64,000 nucleotides of DNA from DUPQ01 sp964563155 (GCA_964563155.1 CAZLVL010000010.1:37641-101640); one strand, 5' to 3'; positions 28,801-35,055 are shown, counted from the first letter of the stretch. Translations and numbers: made by a program. The notes: generated by a model not told the origin, from the letters alone.

Positions 28801-29119
28801 TACTCACAAGGTATATCTAGCTATAGCAATTGATACCTTCTTTGGTGATTTGGAACTTGACCAACCTGTTGCACAGTTTGGGGACCAATACTATTGGACC
28901 ATAGATGAAGAGGGCTACATAATTTCTCACGATGACAGGTATCTAGTCTATTATGGTGACATGCTCAGATTGTCCAACACAGAGGACAATGGTGTTAGGG
29001 TTATGACTGAAGATGATGGAAATTTAGTGCTTGTTCTAAATCCAGTTTCAAATGGTAAATACATTTTAGCCTTTGAAAGCGATGGTCAAGACTACTTTGT
29101 AGATCTGCAGTCTGATTAA
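19826..29119 (+). CDS. Giant repeat-containing surface protein, 3097 residues
   Basis: N-terminal membrane helix (ILIFTIILIILALAYGVYA), then an N-domain with a beta-helix-like turn (HIGIFAGHIDGSVKNITI). From about residue 510 there is a long array of a degenerate repeat. Each unit has part A, a GxYxIvA...YYAL stretch such as KGKYVIVALHQGNYYAL; often part B, FxNAxfxxxYL such as FENARFSPEYL; and part C, WxYDxxsxxFY...YYLxY...IYR. Part A recurs near residues 520, 690, 862, 1017, 1280, 1466, 1650, 1785, 1931, 2084, 2216, 2440 and, as a half unit, at the C-terminus (SNGKYILAFESDGQDYFVDL). Rich in Asn, Tyr, Ser and acidic residues, nearly no Cys, no LPXTG, no C-terminal membrane helix. Likely an adhesin or matrix protein held by its N-terminal helix. 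Last gene of the riboswitch operon. Confidence 0.8.
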   Translation: MNKKRSILIFTIILIILALAYGVYAYYEYYGKYSAIVHTNGTIRFDAFGYLEEDFRDIEDDGYGVSPENPFIIDNEIRMNNLIVLNNEGFLESAKTVYGTDKFYFALNFADEETPQILDLTGITQSSVGNNDYPFVDNLTGLLYSHIINDDEFVYLSAGGEVSISHKEGIVIVNGTATEFPGQTIEDGDYVKVPHFYKDLMLDDCIVDSEGNAYISLAKLAPVPQIIANATVKVPDDQIDIGFFSHIGRKYGNQTDQDGNVLMTKENIVDRSYVHDLILYNITIEATEESPGLVKAALQAIWDSILEAIPGHIFADKDEQTDERHIGIFAGHIDGSVKNITIGGETIIKIDAKDVNAYSRFTTVGYIDDLALINNRLFAELTQEGSAMGYLSGTLFADSIYALDVNPDGTTKLLKNIDGQESVWSGVYPGENYFSQGIFRFALSNEDDTISSIWNGKGIVKLLNEEGFEVTKSVLFASNEYRYSETQQEGGGLILEGASSNETRYGGITPLSASGSLIDKGKYVIVALHQGNYYALKIVADINQDGSIYHRFDTSSKIEVTDYINGQGQAGIYSSAIWVTHEDTVTPSFENARFSPEYLNFDPGISQVDLNLVQNQALATNFRYNVRESEFTYTVSVQEGDGFVTTKYYLNFNPLTYEFYFSQSNDSEIEMYQISNGFSFELVDSIDDLTVNDDYIIVARHNQQNYLLGAGTTLREDGVYVVDGSFSFDMPMQSFDGIWSLAEYQTYKGFVWSAASVSGASVSFREKLSASLLLRNNAGVLALDGTGSIWTYTQNQGLDGGTLTSGQRYLAFAGPAQSSTGYYLSNSPYTLYIYRLVPDDEEPDYNTYQGASLVTSDSSIVQEGQYMIGVETNTGYVAITMTGNNNLGTANISDYVNGIADEIELNKLTAGEANEGYKWLVETNSAKPTFKNAKYTARYLSRNGANTSPEASAASEQWMYDAISGRFYYENNLITYYLAYNRNGNNFVVTSDEANPAYDYKIRLYRVTYEYEYANMKPAQNVDYLVDSTRVINWISLNNQPFNDTGTGKYYFFLTEPLSEIETTAPYILGSYGTVDQSPVESVNLAPSSTYNAGTQVFKTTTDLAAYRWLLYTKHRNTGTSQNPNYQPFPTGYQFVNDLTKKYLGASNNPNSRNLVIVERSNINRNNTSTTNSLEYNGDGDSPTGFGLFGGNGGRDGGPFYRTNNQGQYIGNSLFIMGRKYDFEYFMWKTPTPGVFDLSLHRTNAEKPTGYSYSYVYEATSYKINVLISEIAEAGDNLEPDSHYMITALVEEDNFDTYYALSADFDELNNKVIKGANVTSQAIAINNSNILDEFGNIIEISSTDMLIMVPKESDWYQASSEKELNFYSDLLSTNSVKDYLTESQGEADIESINVQSSTEPKDWYYDAISKYMFFIDNNVKYYLKYSKDTDLFTLTTNQQDASHIYIYRFKPTYVMSPVTNAQNDSLKSGDFIIAGRDVGGYTAFGIHDDMLSLTERNITEYIKEVLTETEYKEIINYIWKQQYYDFSGATYDGNAQTQYLQPFSYLTGGGFTVIYNVSQRGMDLGADPMIWNMSNPNGLWALRNDRVNGSIGRNARGISFSKEVGYLRVSDTGVGPDRYLAAGANYFYTGSGSNFYLVDSNGDIVTQPVVSNTYMVVVRDASGNLAAVKKEAGNTVSLQAYSTLKNNQDAQWTLGQNNLRYTLSRQGTYLVTNAASEIVGQSSIDGGWQLGNGGELSYTTNPYVPYSTGNGNATGFSNNSSYAARVYTYQRSNNITTLTPTTLATMAGSNRVLVLINYDTNTYKVVRNSNRSTLALQTLTGVSVSNNGVITTSNSLSNYPFYTTNLSGNAVRFGSSQYSRYITENGSSLTSTSTSTKYWNADTDGYIYYSSGNTYTPKADYAYNTTNQVGSAMDVLFYEHDNGNYTLAQSLEDGKDYILLVKDDHIYYIIGMQNGVIRRTFIGEVLGAGWEDSIDPNLHHMRASMGTNAYRLRFITDTGYLHQSGGNLTRSVNPSSEWGYRFDGQGGSMSRLYTVGNYNISSQQLYVTGNNFIGVSSSNAEVTVYRVTENNGQYTLTLQRAALANNNDYIIVIYQDGDYYVVKDANPHVIAYKMGWGVYPEDITPDMIFSFNNNRLSRNGNYLRADNDGLYMSPSADGSWAHTYTQVNTNRFTAINNSTTNLNLFRLDKSSQLDDVTDITSMLAGKAKVAASISLLESGEYLVVAQVDSDNDGAIDKYYALSMLDIYNAHPMDVTELMKLSLSGQSDYITLFDLSVWINKGDDLNLVLDNKGFESAYYLTGLRGNYSEREPKIEYIPDENPPDLTNYTWRIYSFDISGQIVNLIGYTDSTGGIDVNYYMYFDYSSLTFKLTDNYMTAANVQSYVTIYQLAAKSVNQPVFRSFVIDVDYESERILSYPINKVELQSDFIQYQQIQGEHGTLTVGEYLIMAIKGNNYYALAPFSNQYSYVDVNPYYSGNFVIDDNNNYSLSINSEYLWKQVNDPSTGLNFENRRFDGTYLLNSDSVFVYDFNQNQLTNGQYYLHFDVLEGFSLKTYPSDIPITIYNVGETGINLEAGQGELAYTYYTQPLTTVDGSIDFSKFNFTKMLMPELKKYGMGYEGVLGSQPGWTLYEANEILEEAYTSIFLSEGVKNSDQFDQMYDEFIGVSHNTFYTDSEGVTTPRDIEYYVPTGMSSFVIEEASPEAPVFVNVIVSTEFDTSTNNEEFKRYLALWKMGNIDLEQGLASALLENTDMPGDKQGDFVHTFLDKRMKPYAAIPLPNRYGTEASGASYAKVDGLPYILSHAPYQEDYYVAHTYVVEEPGVYYLGSTYGSYAITYISIDNNPLAEEGEVQGMGYDTVFTIDFAFGEIDDMSIAYVGSDEWYQSNIYPQFIKGSPDNPTDYLMIKVNRTLIEDDEASSVNFYAFTDSDTAPNVQYANDNTVTQRVTRKVDFRVYTDILEVVPEEELGPDSLWTANVTNGIISFSKSYTNDFGTHKVYLAIAIDTFFGDLELDQPVAQFGDQYYWTIDEEGYIISHDDRYLVYYGDMLRLSNTEDNGVRVMTEDDGNLVLVLNPVSNGKYILAFESDGQDYFVDLQSD

Positions 29120-29190
29120 AGTAAGAATATAAATTAATTTATAAAAAGAGTAATAATTAAAAAACAAATAATAAATAATAAAAAAATAAT

Positions 29191-29240
29191 AAATAATAAT
29201 AAATAATAATAAATAATAATAAATAATAATAAATAATAAT
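29191..29240 (+). repeat. Tandem repeat, five copies of a 10-bp AT unit
   Basis: Five exact copies of AAATAATAAT, with degenerate copies just upstream (29161-29190). It lies between the giant gene and its terminator. Probably slippage-prone spacer DNA. Confidence 0.85.
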
Positions 29241-29256
29241 AAAAATATATAATCTA

Positions 29257-29283
29257 GGAGAAGCAATAGCTTCTCCTTCTTGT
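29257..29283 (+). terminator. Terminator of the surface-protein operon
   Basis: GGAGAAGC 29257-29264 and GCTTCTCC 29269-29276 form a perfect 8-bp stem with an AATA loop, followed by TTCTTGT. It closes the 12.5-kb riboswitch operon. Confidence 0.8.
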
Positions 29284-29338
29284 ATAGAATGTAACAATGT
29301 CACCGAAAAAAGAAGAGGAAAAAAGATAAAATGCTTGC

Positions 29339-29363
29339 GTGTGTATACTAGTTTGATACACAC
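29339..29363 (+). promoter_or_regulatory. Inverted repeat, likely operator of the thioredoxin-permease operon
   Basis: GTGTGTAT 29339-29346 and ATACACAC 29356-29363 are perfect inverted 8-mers with a 9-bp spacer, 42 bp upstream of the chosen start of the thioredoxin gene. Size and place suit a dimeric repressor, for instance of the ArsR type often found with such permeases; no regulator gene is in the window. Confidence 0.5.
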
Positions 29364-29404
29364 TTTAATATATGGATTTGAAAATATTTAATAGGTTGGT
29401 AGAT

Positions 29405-29956
29405 ATGGATAAGAAAAAGTTAATTAAAATATTGGTACCCTCTTTAATTGTTTTAGTGGTTGTTGGAATTTGGTTTGCCAAAAACAGTGCAAGAGACTCT
29501 AAGTTTGAAGGAAAACTTGAAGGGGTGACTCCCTTAGAAGCAGAGCACTTTGAGCTTAATGCGAAGACCTTGGATATGGAAGTTTTAGGTGAATACAATA
29601 TGCCCATAATCTTGGACTTTGGGTCTAATACTTGTTTACCTTGCATTTCTTTTTTCCCAACCTTAAAAAATGTTCACAAGGATATGTATGGCAAAGCCAT
29701 AATCAAGTATGTGGATGTGGACAAGTATCCAGAAATAGCTAGAATATATCCAGTTCAGGTAGTTCCTACTCAGATTTTCATAAACCCTGATGGTACCCCA
29801 TATAATCCCAGTAAAACCATGAAACAAATGGGAATAAACTTTTCCTTATACAGCTATAAATCTACAGACCAGCATGCTTTTACTGTTCATGAAGGTGGCC
29901 TATCAGAACCCCAGCTCTTGGCAATATTAAAAGATATGGGAGTAAAATATGACTGA
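29405..29956 (+). CDS. Membrane-anchored thioredoxin-family protein
   Basis: 183 residues from the ATG at 29405, chosen because GGTTGGTAG lies just upstream; an in-frame ATG at 29372 has no ribosome site. A lysine-rich start (MDKKKLIKIL) and one membrane helix (LVPSLIVLVVVGIWFA) put the domain outside. The thioredoxin fold has the active site SNTCLPCISF (CxxC) near residue 78, then VDVDKYPEIARIYPVQVVPT with the cis-proline loop. It would reduce disulfides outside the membrane, with electrons from the adjacent CcdA protein, whose gene it overlaps by 8 bp. The C-terminal part (THE-like insert and helix SEPQLLAILKDMG) is normal. Confidence 0.88.
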   Translation: MDKKKLIKILVPSLIVLVVVGIWFAKNSARDSKFEGKLEGVTPLEAEHFELNAKTLDMEVLGEYNMPIILDFGSNTCLPCISFFPTLKNVHKDMYGKAIIKYVDVDKYPEIARIYPVQVVPTQIFINPDGTPYNPSKTMKQMGINFSLYSYKSTDQHAFTVHEGGLSEPQLLAILKDMGVKYD

Positions 29957-30638
29957 TATTCTAGATAAGATTGCTCCTTTGCTTTCACAAGTTAATTGGT
30001 TCACTCCTTTACTTGCCCTTCTTGCAGGACTTGTAACTTCATTTATGCCCTGTTCCTTATCTTCAATTCCTTTAATTATTGGATATGTAGGAGGGACAGA
30101 CCAAAAGGATTCTAAAAAGGCCTTAAAGCTTTCCTTGGTTTTTGTATTAGGTACAGCTATTACTTTTACAGCAATTGGAGTTGGGGCTGCTCTTGCTGGC
30201 AGACTTTTAGGTTCAAGTTCTTCTTGGTGGTATCTTATTTTAGGAGTACTTATGGTTTTAATGGCCTTACAGATGTGGGGTATTTATTCCTTTATACCTT
30301 CTGGTGATCTCTTATCTAAAAACACCAAAAAGGGTATGTTAGGAGCTTTTATTGCAGGAATACTAGCTGGTGTCTTTTCGTCACCTTGTTCTACTCCAGT
30401 TCTTGTAGCCTTGATAGCTGTAATTGCTAGTCAGGGAAATATCTTTTGGGGTGGCTTTCTATTTATTATGTATGCTATTGGCCACGGCATCTTGGCAGTT
30501 ATTGCAGGAACCTCAGTTAGTTTTGTGCGAAAACTAACTAGTAATGAAAAGTATGGCAAGGCGGGTCGGATAATGGAAATTGTAATGGGTTTTTTAATTC
30601 TATTAATTGGCCTATATATGTTTTATTTAGCTTTTTAA
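29949..30638 (+). CDS. ccdA: CcdA/DsbD-type transmembrane thiol-disulfide transporter
   Basis: 229 residues with about six membrane helices. The two conserved cysteine sites of the family are present: FMPCSLSSIPLIIGY near residue 34 in the first helix and FSSPCSTPVLVALI near residue 145 in the fourth. CcdA proteins pass electrons from cytoplasmic thioredoxin across the membrane to an outside thioredoxin-like partner, here very likely the preceding gene product (8-bp overlap). No cytochrome c genes are near, so the role is probably thiol redox supply for the permeases downstream or for metal or arsenic handling. Confidence 0.9.
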   Translation: MTDILDKIAPLLSQVNWFTPLLALLAGLVTSFMPCSLSSIPLIIGYVGGTDQKDSKKALKLSLVFVLGTAITFTAIGVGAALAGRLLGSSSSWWYLILGVLMVLMALQMWGIYSFIPSGDLLSKNTKKGMLGAFIAGILAGVFSSPCSTPVLVALIAVIASQGNIFWGGFLFIMYAIGHGILAVIAGTSVSFVRKLTSNEKYGKAGRIMEIVMGFLILLIGLYMFYLAF

Positions 30639-30660
30639 ATTTAGGGAGGAAAAATCATAT

Positions 30661-31140
30661 ATGTTCACATATATATTGTATGGATTAGCAGGTGGAGGTC
30701 TAATTTTATCATTTATAAAGGATAGACAAAAAACTAAAAAATCCTTAATTAAGGCTTGGAAGGCTTTTGAGAATATAATGCCTCAGTTTTTGGCAGTTTT
30801 AGTGGTAATTGGACTGGCCTTAGCCATTTTAAGTCCAGAGACAATTACAAAATTATTAGGTAATGAGTCAGGTGTTTGGGGACTTTTGTTTACATCAGTT
30901 TTAGGGGCTGTTACCCTTATACCAGCCTTTGTAGCCTTTCCTTTAGCAGCAGCCCTTTTACATAGTGGAGCAGGCTATATGCAGATTGCAGCCTTTGTAT
31001 CCTCTTTAACCATGGTAGGGGTTATAACTATGCCTTTGGAAATTAAGACCTTTGGAAAGAAAGCAACTCTTTTGAGAAATGCCTTTGCTTTTGTTTTTTC
31101 CCTTATTTCTGCATTAATAATTGGGGTGATATTTAAATGA
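30661..31140 (+). CDS. Half-size permease, UPF0718/DUF318-like, N-terminal half type
   Basis: 159 residues with four likely membrane helices (residues 4-20, 42-62, 75-100, 135-157). Segments PQFLAVLVVIGLALAILSPE and LIPAFVAFPLAAALLHSG match the permease family that includes ArsP. GGGAGG lies upstream of the ATG. The next gene is another half of the same kind, overlapping by 4 bp, so a heterodimer is likely. In clostridia such pairs occur with thioredoxin, CcdA and ArsR genes. Substrate unknown; organoarsenicals are one possibility by family. Confidence 0.78.
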   Translation: MFTYILYGLAGGGLILSFIKDRQKTKKSLIKAWKAFENIMPQFLAVLVVIGLALAILSPETITKLLGNESGVWGLLFTSVLGAVTLIPAFVAFPLAAALLHSGAGYMQIAAFVSSLTMVGVITMPLEIKTFGKKATLLRNAFAFVFSLISALIIGVIFK

Positions 31141-31682
31141 AAAAGTTTTTAAAAAGATATTGGATGTTTTTAGCTCTTTTAGCAGCAAACATTATAATTG
31201 GTCTCTTGCTTCCTGAAATTGGTCTTAAATCCATAGAGATCACTAAGAAAAATGCCTTAGAAATGTTATCTATACTACCCCCTATTTTTATCCTTTTAGG
31301 TCTTTTAGATGTCTGGGTAGAAAGAGAGACCATGATAAAGTATATGGGCAAGGGTTCAGGTATGAAGGGAATACTTATTGCCTTTTTAATAGGTTCAGCA
31401 GCTGCAGGACCTCTTTATGCCTCATTTCCACTAGCGTCTGTAATGTTAAAAAAAGGCTCAAGTATATTTAACATATTCATATTTGTAGGTGCTTGGTCAG
31501 CTACAAAAATACCCATGTTAACCTTTGAAGCAGCTAGTTTGGGTTTACCCTTTATGCTAATCCGTTTGGGTATTAGCATCGTAGGTATATTTATAATTGC
31601 TATACTGATGAATAGATCTTTAAAAGAAGAAGATAAGGTTGAGCTTTATGATATTAATAATAAAAGTGGAGAAGTTCAATAA
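31137..31682 (+). CDS. Half-size permease, UPF0718/DUF318-like, C-terminal half type
   Basis: 181 residues with four likely membrane helices. Family segments are LSILPPIFILLGLLDVWVER, GSAAAGPLYASFPLASVML and WSATKIPMLTFEAASLG. It overlaps the preceding permease gene by 4 bp. Both halves together would equal one full eight-helix permease. Last gene of the thioredoxin-CcdA-permease operon; the charged tail KEEDKVELYDINNKSG is cytoplasmic. Substrate not determined. Confidence 0.78.
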   Translation: MKKFLKRYWMFLALLAANIIIGLLLPEIGLKSIEITKKNALEMLSILPPIFILLGLLDVWVERETMIKYMGKGSGMKGILIAFLIGSAAAGPLYASFPLASVMLKKGSSIFNIFIFVGAWSATKIPMLTFEAASLGLPFMLIRLGISIVGIFIIAILMNRSLKEEDKVELYDINNKSGEVQ

Positions 31683-31784
31683 GACTATTTTAGATTTTCT
31701 ATTTTAAGGTTAGTCTAAAAATTATATGTAAATTATATGAAATTAAATACAAATTGTATTTCCTGTTAAAAGCAATTACTTGCA

Positions 31785-31793
31785 TGATATAAT
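31785..31793 (+). promoter_or_regulatory. Extended -10 promoter of the acyltransferase gene
   Basis: TGATATAAT, a TGn-extended perfect -10 box, 37 bp upstream of the start codon. The -35 region (GTTAAA) is weak, as expected for extended -10 promoters. Confidence 0.4.
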
Positions 31794-31829
31794 TAATGTG
31801 TCTAATGACAAATTTCAAGGAGGCTTTTT

Positions 31830-33020
31830 ATGAGTGGTACTATACTTCATAGAGGGGTTATAAATTTTGCTAGAATTTTTTATGTTCCATATCTAAAATT
31901 AAGATTCAATTACAAATATGAAAAGGTGAATTACAAAAAGGGCAACTTTATTGCTATGGCAAACCATACTAATATTCTAGATAGTATGATTTTAGGTGTT
32001 CCCTTTAGGCAACATATGTACTTTGTTGCTGGAGAACAGCTCTTTAGGATGGGATTTGTTTCTTGGCTCTTAGTAACCTTCTTAAAACCCATTAAGAGGA
32101 TGAAGGCTAAGACAGAGGCTAGAACTGCTATTGATATGCTAAGGACCTTGAAAGAGGGACATAATGTATTTGTCTTTCCTGAAGGTAGTTCTACTTGGAA
32201 TGGGGAGACCTCAAATATTATTCAATCTACAGCTAAGTTGGTAAAAAGAGCCAATGTTGCCCTAATAACCTACAAGATTGATGGTGGACATCCTTCCATG
32301 CCAAGATGGTCAAGAAGTCATAGAAGAGGAAAAATTATTGGTACTGTAGGCCATATTTATGAACCAGAAGAACTTGAAAACATGAGTGTAGAAGAGATTT
32401 ATGAGGCCATTGTAAAAGACCTTTATGTAAACTCAGAAGATATCTGCAAAAAGGTCAAGTTCAAGGGAAAAAATTTGGCTGAGTATTTAGAGACAGCTCT
32501 TTTTCTTTGTCCTAAGTGTGAATCTCTTGCCAGCTATACCTCTAAAAAAGATAACTTTACCTGTAAGGTATGTGGTATGGACCTAAAATATACGGAAAAT
32601 TGTACCCTAGAATCAAGAAGTCAAGAGCCTTTTCCTTTTAAGACAGTTTTACAATGGGATAATTGGCAAAGAAAATGGGTAGAAGAAAATGTAGATAAGT
32701 ACAAAGAAGATACTAATCTTGAAATTTGTAAAGATGATGAGCAAATTCTATATACCTATGAAGGAGAAGATAAAAACAAACTTCTCTTAAAAGGTAGTAT
32801 GACCCTATATGGGGATAGGCTAGTTTTTAAAGATAAAGAAAGCAAAGAAGAAATACTTATCTACTTAAAAGATATGACAGACATTGCAATTATAACTAGG
32901 ACCACATTGACCTTTTCCTGTTCAGACCAGCACTATGAGGTAAGGACCCCAATTCCTAGGTCAGCCCTAAAGTATTTGATCTTCATAATCAACCTAGCGA
33001 AAATGCGATATATTATTTAA
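31830..33020 (+). CDS. PlsC-like acyltransferase with zinc ribbon and extra C-terminal domain
   Basis: 396 residues. The acyltransferase domain fills about residues 1-210: the HxxxxD motif is in MANHTNILDSMIL and the second motif is VFPEGSSTWNGE. These enzymes add an acyl chain to lysophosphatidate or a similar lipid at the membrane. Beyond the usual about 240 residues there is a zinc ribbon (CPKC and CKVC, about residues 227-248) and a roughly 140-residue C-terminal region rich in beta-strand pattern (LLLKGSMTLYGDRLVFKDKE), which resembles a PH- or GRAM-like fold. This architecture is unusual for PlsC. AAGGAGG precedes the start. Monocistronic by position. Confidence 0.82.
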   Translation: MSGTILHRGVINFARIFYVPYLKLRFNYKYEKVNYKKGNFIAMANHTNILDSMILGVPFRQHMYFVAGEQLFRMGFVSWLLVTFLKPIKRMKAKTEARTAIDMLRTLKEGHNVFVFPEGSSTWNGETSNIIQSTAKLVKRANVALITYKIDGGHPSMPRWSRSHRRGKIIGTVGHIYEPEELENMSVEEIYEAIVKDLYVNSEDICKKVKFKGKNLAEYLETALFLCPKCESLASYTSKKDNFTCKVCGMDLKYTENCTLESRSQEPFPFKTVLQWDNWQRKWVEENVDKYKEDTNLEICKDDEQILYTYEGEDKNKLLLKGSMTLYGDRLVFKDKESKEEILIYLKDMTDIAIITRTTLTFSCSDQHYEVRTPIPRSALKYLIFIINLAKMRYII

Positions 33021-33025
33021 ATAAC

Positions 33026-33047
33026 AAGGGGGCAAAAAAGCCTCCTT
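33026..33047 (+). terminator. Hairpin after the acyltransferase gene, possible terminator
   Basis: AAGGGGGC 33026-33033 and GCCTCCTT 33040-33047 pair over 8 bp around six A residues. The following sequence is AAATTTGACTTTT, so the T run is poor and termination is uncertain. Confidence 0.4.
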
Positions 33048-33126
33048 AAATTTGACTTTTAGGCCTAAATAATATAAAATTTCTCTGTTGTCTAAAGAGC
33101 AATTTCTAAGAAAGGAAGTATGGAAA

Positions 33127-34308
33127 ATGAGATTTACCGGTGTTGCATCCAGAGGAATAATAACCCCTATTTTCAAAGAAGGGGATGACCTAATTTCTTT
33201 AACTGCAGATTCTGTTTTAAAAGCAGCAAAAAGTGAAAGTTTTGAAATTAATGATAGAGATATTATTGGAGTTACTGAGGCTGTGGTGGCTAGAACTCAA
33301 GGAAATTATGCAACCTGTGAACAAATCTCTAAGGATATTAAAAACAAGTTTCAAAGTGATGATATAGGAATAGTTTTTCCTATTTTAAGTCGCAATAGAT
33401 TTTCTTTACTGCTAAAGGCCATTGAAAATGCTTGTAACAAACTATACATTCAACTTTCTTATCCTGCTGACGAAGTAGGAAATGCTCTAATAACCCTAGA
33501 CCAAATGGATGAAATGGGAGTAAATCCATATACCGATAGCTTTACAGAAGAAGAATTTCGTAAGCTCTTTAAAGACACTGTACATGTTTTTACCAATATT
33601 GACTATATAGAACATTATAAGAATATGGGAAAGAATATTGAAATTATTTTTTCAAATAATCCAGCCCATATTTTAAAATACACTAAAAATATTTTAGTTT
33701 GTGATGTCCACTGTAGATTTAGGACAGAAAGACTAATTAGAAAAGCAGGCGTGGACAAATTATATAGATTAGACCAGATTCTAACCCAGTCTGTAGATGG
33801 TTCAGGTTACAATGAAAAATATGGAGTTTTGGGCTCTAACAAGGCCAGCGAAGAAAATGTTAAACTCTTTCCTAGAGATGGACAAGCATTTGTAGAAGGC
33901 CTGCAAAAAAAGATGTTAGAATTAACTGGGAAAAATGTGGAAGTGCTAATTTATGGTGATGGCTGTTTTAAAGATCCTGTAGGTGGTATATGGGAGCTAG
34001 CAGACCCTGTTGCAGCACCAGCTTATACATCTGGCCTAGAAGGAACCCCCAATGAAATTAAGATGAAGTACTTTGCAGATAAGGACTACAAGGACCTTAA
34101 GGGAGAAGAACTGGAAAATGCTCTAAAGGCTCTGATTGTTAACCAAGACCATGAAGATGCAGACGATTCTAAAAAACAAGGTACTACCCCTAGAAGGTTA
34201 ACCGACCTCTTGGCGTCTTTATGTGATTTAACATCTGGAAGTGGAGACAAGGGAACCCCTGTTGTACTAATTCAAGGCTACTTTAGCAATTTTGCCTCAA
34301 AAAAATGA
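33127..34308 (+). CDS. F420-0:gamma-glutamyl ligase (CofE)-like protein
   Basis: 393 residues from the ATG at 33127, chosen because AAAGGAAG lies about 8 bp upstream; the upstream in-frame TTG has no such site. The N-terminus IITPIFKEGDDLISL and the GVTEAVVARTQGNY segment match the CofE family, which joins glutamate to a phospho-lactyl cofactor. This family occurs in many clostridia that do not make F420, and no other F420 gene is in the window, so the substrate is probably something else. Later segments are VLIYGDGCFKDPVGGIWELA and GTPRRLTDLLASL. It overlaps the HD-domain gene by 4 bp, so the two act together or are at least co-made. Confidence 0.8.
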   Translation: MRFTGVASRGIITPIFKEGDDLISLTADSVLKAAKSESFEINDRDIIGVTEAVVARTQGNYATCEQISKDIKNKFQSDDIGIVFPILSRNRFSLLLKAIENACNKLYIQLSYPADEVGNALITLDQMDEMGVNPYTDSFTEEEFRKLFKDTVHVFTNIDYIEHYKNMGKNIEIIFSNNPAHILKYTKNILVCDVHCRFRTERLIRKAGVDKLYRLDQILTQSVDGSGYNEKYGVLGSNKASEENVKLFPRDGQAFVEGLQKKMLELTGKNVEVLIYGDGCFKDPVGGIWELADPVAAPAYTSGLEGTPNEIKMKYFADKDYKDLKGEELENALKALIVNQDHEDADDSKKQGTTPRRLTDLLASLCDLTSGSGDKGTPVVLIQGYFSNFASKK

Positions 34309-34943
34309 TTTTATTTAATGATATAAAAAAGATAGTAAAAAAAAGATTTGAAGACAATCTAGGTAGCCATGATTGGGACCACACCTATAGGGTGCTTAAC
34401 ATGGCTCAAAAACTGGCAGAACTAGAAGGAGCAGATATGGAAATAGTTTCCTATGCTGCTCTTTTGCATGATATAAAAAGGTATGAAGAAGACCAGCTCC
34501 AAGGAGCCATCAACCATGAAGAAGAAGGGGCAAAAGAAGCTAGGCTTATTTTAACTAAACTGGGTCTAGAAGAAGAAAAGATAGAAAAAATTGCTTCTTG
34601 TATCATGACTCATAGATTTAGAAAAGCTAGAAAACCTGAAAGTTTAGAAGCAAAAATCCTCTTTGATGCAGATAAACTAGATGGTATAGGAGCTATAGGT
34701 ATAGGTAGGGCCTTTGTTTTTGCAGGAGAGATTGGAGCTAGGGTTCATGATCCAGATATCATTTTAGAAGAAACAAAAAGCTATACCAAGGATGATACAG
34801 CCTATAGGGAGTATCTAGTTAAGCTTTCTAAGTTAAAAGATAGACTTTATACTAAAAGTGCTAAGGTTATAGCCCAAGACAGACATGATTTTATGGTAGC
34901 ATTTTTTGAAAGAATTAACCTTGAAAGTAAGGGTTTAAAGTAA
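34305..34943 (+). CDS. HD-domain phosphohydrolase
   Basis: 212 residues. Metal-binding HD motifs are visible: SHDWDHTYRVLNMA near residues 19-32, then YAALLHDIKRYEE near residue 50. Two more expected ligands appear as MTHRFRKARKPES and LFDADKLDGIGAIG. Family members hydrolyse phosphate esters of nucleotides or act as nucleotidases. Coupled to the CofE-like gene by a 4-bp overlap. No downstream partner on the same strand within 100 bp. Confidence 0.88.
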   Translation: MILFNDIKKIVKKRFEDNLGSHDWDHTYRVLNMAQKLAELEGADMEIVSYAALLHDIKRYEEDQLQGAINHEEEGAKEARLILTKLGLEEEKIEKIASCIMTHRFRKARKPESLEAKILFDADKLDGIGAIGIGRAFVFAGEIGARVHDPDIILEETKSYTKDDTAYREYLVKLSKLKDRLYTKSAKVIAQDRHDFMVAFFERINLESKGLK

Positions 34944-35055
34944 AAAAAAGACTAAAACCTAAAATATTCATATAATATATAAGGTTTACTTGTATATCTG
35001 TTTTTCTAATGATAATATTACTATGTATCTAATTCCAATATCATAGAGGTGCAAT

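Noticed and set aside
29161..29240. Short regular repeats as a CRISPR array
   Set aside because: Units are 10 bp with no spacers and no cas genes nearby; this is a simple tandem repeat.
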